From Siderastrea siderea (lineage: Eukaryota; Cnidaria; Anthozoa; Scleractinia; Rhizangiidae), in assembly GCA_964030785.1 (NCBI GenBank), contig OZ034972.1:18017683-18081682 (forward strand): DNA of 64,000 nucleotides, given 5' to 3'. The notes under the pieces were generated by a model. The model ran no database searches. It saw only the letters and a program-made list of their open reading frames with translations, and was not told the DNA's origin. The position numbers and the translations under genes were made by a program. This document shows, one piece after another, positions 29,501 to 37,600 of this stretch; within the stretch, counting starts at the first letter, position 1; the number at the start of each line of letters is the position of its first letter.

Positions 29501-32500
29501 GTGAATAACTCCTTCAAAAGGGTCTTCAAAAGAAGTCTGAAGGTGTCATCACGGCAAATCCCTCTCTGAAAAGTGTGAACAGTGTTTGATTGAAGACGAA
29601 ATTTGCCTTTGAGGAGAGGTATTTCAGAACTAATTGGTGGGGCATTGGAACGGCTTTTTTGCCCCAAGGGGAGGGAATTTGAACAAGCCAATCTTCAAAA
29701 GTTCAAATGCCCGGGCGGTTGCCGGGGGGGTGGATGTTAAAGCTTCGATTTGACTGTTACATTAGTGTTACATTCTCGACGTTTATCCTTATGTTCGTAT
29801 GTTCATAAGTTGCTGTTTATCTCCTTAACATTTTTCCCCACAGTGGTACGTTCGTAAGACCCCTTATATGTATTAAATAATAGTAATTGTATATATATTA
29901 GATTTTAGAACAAGTTTGTAACAACTTGACTTGACCATAGATATACTTACTTTTAGAATATTTCACATTTCGTGTCACCCCCAACTACGGCTGCCACGCA
30001 GGCCGATAAAAAGCGCCGAAAACGAACTTGTGACAGTCTCGTGAAAGTCTCGTGACTCACCATTGAACTTTGCCCCATCACATGTTTGTACGTGACAAAA
30101 CACCACTTGTTTACACAAAATAGTAGCCTGATCTCACGCTCAATTAACGTAACACGTTCTTTACACGTGATATCTTCGGCCTCGAAGGGTTAGCGTTATC
30201 GGTAAACGACCCACAGTAAACATGACCGCCTGTCAATGTAAGAAAATTTTACTTTTTTACCACAAGCTAAATGTTCTCTACCATCTCCCAACATAATTCC
30301 TATTACAACAACTCTGCACTACTATCTGTATTTAACCTACCCTTGTTTGTATCAGCCGTCCTCCTTCAATATTTGACTTCCGTTTCACCACTAAACAACC
30401 ACTGCAATAAAGCTACTTAAAGCAAACTTTGATCTTCACCTGATCACAGGTACTCCACATGATGAAAATCACGTCGTTTACCACACAGGCTAACACCTCC
30501 ATTATTCTCAAAATTCGCTCATTTAAGATTCCTACGATTCATTCCTCATTTCCACCTCTCTACGCATTAAAACATCCCTGAATATTGTTTTCGTCGAATT
30601 TCGCATCTTACTTTCACACCAAAACGCTCAATAAAGCAAAATTTATTGGCTGAACACAACCACCGAACTTTGATCAATCACGTGTACACAACCGCTAACA
30701 TAAACCCCACTGGCTGACTCAAACATTGAACTTTGATCGCCCTCGAATTTGGAAAAGCCCTGGGAACCAGGTTGCACAATATCGGGCACAGCACATGATG
30801 AAAATCACGTCGTTTACCACACAGGCTAACACCTCCATTATTCTCAAAATTCGCTCATTTAAGATTCCTACGATTCATTCCTCATTTCCACCTCTCTACA
30901 CATTAAAACATCCCTGAATATTGTTTTCGTCGAATTTCGCATCTTACTTTCACACCAAAACGCTCAATAAAGCAAAATTTATTGGCTGAACACAACCACC
31001 GAACTTTGATCAATCACGTGTACACAACCGCTAACATAAACCCCACTGGCTGACTCAAACATTGAACTTTGATCACCCTCGAATTTGGAAAAGCCCTGGG
31101 AACCAGGTTGCACAATATCGGGCACAGCTCCACCTATAAGGTAAACTCTATCCAAAAACCAGTACTTTTCGAATGCCCAACGCTACTCAAATAAAGAACA
31201 TCACAGTAGTGTACTTTCGTACTCTCACGTTCATTTAATAACCATTTCCTTACGACTCACTGACAGCTACAAAATAGCTCATGCACGCTTTGCGTGCCTA
31301 CGTTTAGTTTTAGTAATTATTCAGTTTTTTTAAATAGTTTATGCCCAATAGAATTTAATTGCATTGTTTAGTTTAATTGTTGTTGTTATACATGGTAGTC
31401 ACTATCTGTCTTTTCATTGGCTAAGAGCCTACAGTTATTTCTGAGAATCAGCGCAACCTACAGATTATTCACTAATCTGCTAGCAGATTAGTGAATAATC
31501 TGTAGGTTGTGCGCGCAGTGCATGATTTCCAAGAGCAATGTGGGAGGCATCTGAAAGCGAAGTAAATTCATGGCTCGTCGATTCGCTTCTTCAACCGAGC
31601 GAGAAATTGAAAAAATGCTGAAACAAAAAGACTCGGAAAACAAAAAAAGGCTGACAAAAATTGCGAAGGAACTGTTCCACGAATACCTTAAGGAAAAAGC
31701 GTTCAGAAGCCGGAAGACAAGAAGGACACAAATGTTGAAATTGTTTGCCGTTATCTTGTTTACCTGTAAAACAATGTATAATAAAACAATTATTAGATTC
31801 GGTTTTCCGGCTTCAGCTGATAACAGTTACCTCGACCTTGATTATTCCGGATATCGCAAAAACCTCATCCAATAATTGTTTATAATGCGCATTTGAAAAA
31901 TTCATGTTTGCGTAATATTAATTATTAGTATTAGTGTACGTTGGTATCACGGTTAGTCTTCTCCTCGACGTTCTTCGTTGGGAGCTTCGTAAGGCATTTC
32001 TCCGTCTGTCTGCTTGATTTTTCTCTGTACTAACAATAGCTTTGCTGTCACTCATAACACCTAGGCTGCAAATTTCTATCATGGCCTTTGAAGAACTGAA
32101 GTTATCAAATTGTAAGCCCTTACAAGGCTTTGAAATAGGAATCCCAGAAGTCGAGCGTTTTGAAAGGTTTTCGACACGTGTGTGAACCTAGTGTCGTGGG
32201 CAAAGGTGAAAAAGAAAAAGGATTTTCAGCAGAGCTGCTTTAACCGTCATGAAAACTGACTTGCCTGTTGCCCTGAAAAGCTAAGGAGAAGACTGTAATT
32301 GTAGATTATTTTTGGTGTAATATAAATTTATTGGCATAAATTATGATAAATTGAATTTAGTAAGTTTGTTTTGCCTTTTCTATTTACATTCTTGTAAATA
32401 TACTTCTCATTGATTCAAGAATGTTATTGCTTACAGAGCGAAGAAACAATTTCCTAAAGCACTCAAGACTCTCTGTAGTTGCATTTTTAAATGAACTACC

Positions 32501-34583
32501 AATGACTAAACACGATTTGTCAAGTTTTACAGTTGATGTTGGTCTTGCTGTGGTGAGTCATCGTATCCATGTGATTAACTCTTCTAGTCTTCTTTTATCT
32601 TACAATGCTGTTAACGGTGCCCGGGCAGGAGGGGAAAAAGGTGCTTTGGAAAAAATCATAATTGCAAATAAAAACGCCAGGAAGATCATTCAAATGGATT
32701 AGTAAGGGGTCTTAATATTTCTCGTTGCTCCAGTGGTTTTGATTCGATTTGTGGAGAAAAATCTTAAGGTCTGTAGTAAAGCAACCAAAAATGTTTGTCA
32801 CTGAAACTTCAATTGTAATGAAAATCTTTTTTACAGGAACGCAGGTTTCCTTTGGGAAATTTTGTATGCCACTTTCGTCGCACTGGCACAGATTTCACGA
32901 GCCAGATATATTTTTTTGCGCTTATCCCGCTGCAATTCTGCAGCTTTGAATTATCTCTGTGTTAGTATATTTTCGCTTCATCTCAGCATTTTGTAGATAT
33001 CACTAATATATATGATTCATCAGTATCCATTTATCTGTATCATCGAGCTTTTTATCTTTTTATAACTTGCTTTAAAATTTTGGCAAATTTTTTCCTTACT
33101 TTTTATTACCGCGAGAAGCCTTGTTTTATGTATTTTTATTGTTGTTATTAATTTTATAATATGTACTTTACTTGAAGTTGCCAGTTTAAGCATCTAGTTT
33201 GTCGAGTAAATTATGTATGCATGTACTACTTTGAATCAATTGTCGGTCAAAAACTACGTATATCTATATTCCATTTAGCCCACTTGTCTATCATTTGCTG
33301 TCCGAGGATTGTTCTTGGAGGGTAAGTTAACATTGCCTTGTTCACACGTTTAATGCAGCATAACAGTGACAGTATTATGTAGCCATCACAATGTACATAG
33401 ACTACTCCTGGATGTCAACAAATACATGCTCTGGTTGGCTTCCTGCTAACAGACTATTAATGCATATCCTGTGAATAGAGAAATCGTGCCAATATGATGG
33501 AGAAAAAAAAGAAGCAAAAAATTGTTATTTTTTAATTTAAAACACTTTTTTTCTGATGAAGGCCCGCTTTTTTCTGCGGTTAAACAGTTATTGCACTCAA
33601 TGTCCCGTACCCATAGCCTGAGTGTGCTCCGCCATATTATTTTCCAGTTGGACTAGGAGAGTAGCCGTCCAAGAAAAGTAAAATTACAAATTTAGACTAA
33701 TCCTGGTGCTCAACAATAAAGTTGTGTATTTAAAAGAGGTTAGGAAATCACTGTTTAACCAAGTAAACATTCCAAAAGCAGATCATTACAGGAACAGCTA
33801 TTTGGTATTAAACTGATTCACAGAAATCGTGAGCTTCGTTTTACATTTGAAAGTTGCCACAATTATTGACAAAGAGATGCACTGCATTATATATTTTTGC
33901 TGACCAAACGTCTTAGGAATTCTTATCTTTGTGGTAGTTCATGTTACTTATAATGATGTTTCTATAAAATTTAACCATGAGCCATACAAGCCACAATATT
34001 TCACCTGTGTTTGTAACGGAAAAGGTTTTGGCAAACCTGTTTAACGAATACCTTCTTACCTCCAGTGAGTTTGTTACTCAGTGTTCTTAGGTGTTTTTCG
34101 GCCGTGTGAATTTTTGAACTGTAGGAAAGAGTACATTAATGTAAACTTCGGTGATCTAGCGTTTTACTGGTTGTGTTACAGACTCCAAGACCCTGAGGTC
34201 TTTTGCAAGAGTATTTGTGGCTCTTCCAGCTGCAGGAGGAAAAGCGTAAGAGAATCCTCTTGTTATGTTGTAATGTTATATTCTCTCACGATGTCTGTCC
34301 TCTGGTTACGTACGTTACGCCACATCTTTAATGTTAACCCATTAACGGCCGGCCGTTTGCAGAGAAACCGCCATTTTAAGCTATGAACGCTGTATGTTGA
34401 CCCCTGTCTGCTCAAATTCCAGTCGAACCGTCTAAAACGTCCTTTGCGAGCCAACATTTCGGGTTGTAATGCTCAGTCCCATTGTTTGTGGTTCTCAATT
34501 CAATTTGTGTAGGTTTGTAGGCCGTTTGTTAATGTTTCCTTGTTTTGGAAACGAGTACCAGAGGGGTGTCAGTAAAACGCGGT

Positions 34584-34622
<39 letters not shown>

Positions 34623-37600
34623 CATTGTTCTTTTGTTTCGTTTTCTGTTGTCTTGCCCTAACCAAAACATAAAACCGAAAACGAAACAAAAGAACAATGG
34701 ACCCCGACCCCGCGTTTTACTGACACCCGTACCAGAGCCACATTTTGCTTCAATTTCACAAGGAAATTTTTCTCACATTTCAGTGTATAACTCTGGGCTA
34801 AAATATCTAAATTATTTAGGCACCTCTTAGAATTTTTTCTGGTGTATCAGTTGGTTATTACGAATATGTGCTGTCACTCAAAGTGATGACGTTACAAATT
34901 GCACGAGAACCGTGGTCCCTCGCAGCCGGTGTTGCCCGGTGCAGCCGTGTTAATGGGTTAATAACCAACTTTTAAGCTACGACAACAATTCTTTTGCTTT
35001 TTTATGGTGTATAAGCCAATATTTGGCCAGATATCATCCTCGTAGTTTGACTGTGTGGAATTTTCCAAACTAACAAACTAAAGGCAGCAAGTGGAGGAAG
35101 CCTGCCCCTCCCAACCCCCTCCTCCCCCCTCCCCCCCTCCTTCCCCTCCCCCCTCCTTCCCCCTCCCCCCCCCCCCCCCCGCTCCTTTCCCTATTTCCTT
35201 GCCAACCGTTTCAGAGGACCTGTTCACAGGCTGTGCTAAAAACAGATGTTTAAATTTCAGGTTGAGTATTATTAATGATCAACTTCACATTCGTAATGCA
35301 TCTTCAACTCAAGTTGAGGTAAGTTGATCTGATGTCTAAAGCAAATTTTTAATTCATTTTTCATAACTGTACTTAAATTAACACATTAAATGTGCAATAT
35401 TGCACAATTTTTGCACTTAAATATGAATTGAATGTTCTAGCATGGCACTGTAACTGAATTGCATTACAGCTTACATGTGTATACACTGTTAATAAGAGCG
35501 TCAGGGTCAGCCGGTTTCCATGTTGTTGTTTTTGATAACCATTTTGTTGACTGTAGGGTGTTCCAAGGTTTGTATCATTAGACTTTCAAAGGCATGATTT
35601 TTAACTCGCGGTAGGTCTTCAAATTGTCACAGAATATGAAGTGAATATCTGCAACTACAACAAGCAAGTTGTCGGTTTAAGTAAATTCATCACAATTCAA
35701 CATCAGCGGTCTGTGTTCGCAAGATTTTTGGTTAACCGTGTAGTGAAACCAACAGCGTATGAAACAAGCTCATCTCCAAGCCATGCAGAAATGTCTGGGA
35801 TCAATAGAAGTTATTTTATGAGCAGTATTACACCTAACCAAGTGGCCTGAAGAACCATCTTTTTGGTAACATGGAGGCAATAAACACAGAATTCATTGTG
35901 ATTTTTTTTTCACTTTAGCGTACTTCCAGTGAACCTGGAGTCTCCACAAAACAGACAGACACACTCCCGGCTGGTCCTTCCTCCTACACTCCGCAGGTAA
36001 TTATTGTTCTTTATTCTGCTGTAAGTAAAAACTTGTTGCTTCATTGGATTTGGGCATTACAATAAAAAATTTCCCTTATTTAAGCATGAGCTATAGCAAA
36101 CATGGATTTTGAGTTCTCACCGAACGTTGTTTCAAGCAAACAGCGATGAAAACTTTAGAGTGGCTTTAGGAGGTTTTCTAGTTAGCTGCGTAGAATTGGG
36201 AAAATGGTGGGCGGTAAAAGTAAGCATCTCGAACTCACCGAAGAATCGGGGAGAAACAGGGATATTTGCAGAAGGTGATGTAGAAATCAGACACAGGACA
36301 GTAGAACTGACTGTAAGGAGATAGTTTTATTGAGTCGTCGACCTATTTCATCGCTGTTTGCTTGAAACAACGTTCGGTGAGAACTCAAAATCCATGTTTC
36401 CTACAGCTCATTGTTTTTGCGGATTCGTGTTGCCTCAGGTGTGGGAGGTGACCACGCGATTAATACTGTGCACTCCGTTTCATTAATTAACAAAAAAGCC
36501 TTAATTTTCTGTGTTTTTGTTTGTTTGTTTGCTTGTTTATTTATAGCAACAAGAAATGTTACTGCGGTTTTCACAACAGTCCACCATGAATGTAGAGTGG
36601 TCATACAAGTAAGTAGCACGATCCTCCAGAATCAAACATGTCTGGTTTTGTTAGTTCAACGTTTTGTTTGTTTTTAGAGTTTTCTGCAAGTGTTTCTTTG
36701 TTCAGACAAATTTTTACTTGTAAAGCTAAAGTTATGCTTTAAGTGGGAGTGGCTATATTTTTTTTTTATATTTACATCATTCTTTCTTATGTTGCAAAGG
36801 TGTCTTAGTGAAAATAATTGGGATTATGAGAAAGCTGCACTTGCTTTTACTTCATTAAAGGTAAGCATTTCACGCCATTAATACTCCGCGTACCTTATCT
36901 CATGATTACTGAGGGTTCATACAGAAATCTCAGGGAACCAAAGGTACAAGCGCAAACAGCCTTTGGCGTGAACAACGCTTTTCATTACGAATGTTTTCTT
37001 CCTTGGCTCATTTTCCGTATTCACAGGACACGGCAAGAGATTTGCCGGGTATCGTCGTACAGTACAGCACCCAAGTGTGTTATATGGCCCCCGGAGTATG
37101 GCATATGCACGCTCTTGATAAAAATAAATAAATCACTTTATTTAGGTGTCAACGGTATTTAGCACAGAATGCTAACTGGGGACACCTCCAAGATCGAATT
37201 GGAATTTGGATGTGTTAGTTTTTGAGGAGAGGGGAAAACCGAAGTACCCGGAGAAAAACCTCTCGGAGCAAGAACGAGAACCAACAACAAACGCAACCCA
37301 CATATGACGCCGGGACCGGCTTACAAGCCATCAGGTCTTATCCCATTAGTAACTGAGCAGTCGAAAGAAGTAGATGCTGAAAATTAAATGCTTCTTTTCA
37401 CAGAGATTTCTCAAAATCCAGGGACTGTTGATAAAATAAAACATTACATGATTATGCAGCTATTCCAGTTATTCTTGCCTTTGTTAAGAGCTAATGGGCG
37501 ACTCTTCTGTCGAGTAAATGTTCAATACACACCCTAACAGTATGGCAGCTTAGTAGCCTTGCCAAAGACTCGTTTGCAATACATAAAAGGACTTGAATGT

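Noticed and set aside
34469..34830. Frames with Gly-Arg or Gly-Ser repeats on both strands
   Set aside because: They are produced by the GGGGTC hexamer repeat of a MITE, not by a gene.
35091..35327. Proline-rich 78-codon frame
   Set aside because: It is the translation of the C/T tract running into NXF1 exon 20 in a wrong frame.
37410..37450. Alternative last NXF1 exon
   Set aside because: It has an acceptor and stop, but the tail is unrelated to NXF1, whereas 37639-37683 matches the family C-terminus and keeps the phase.
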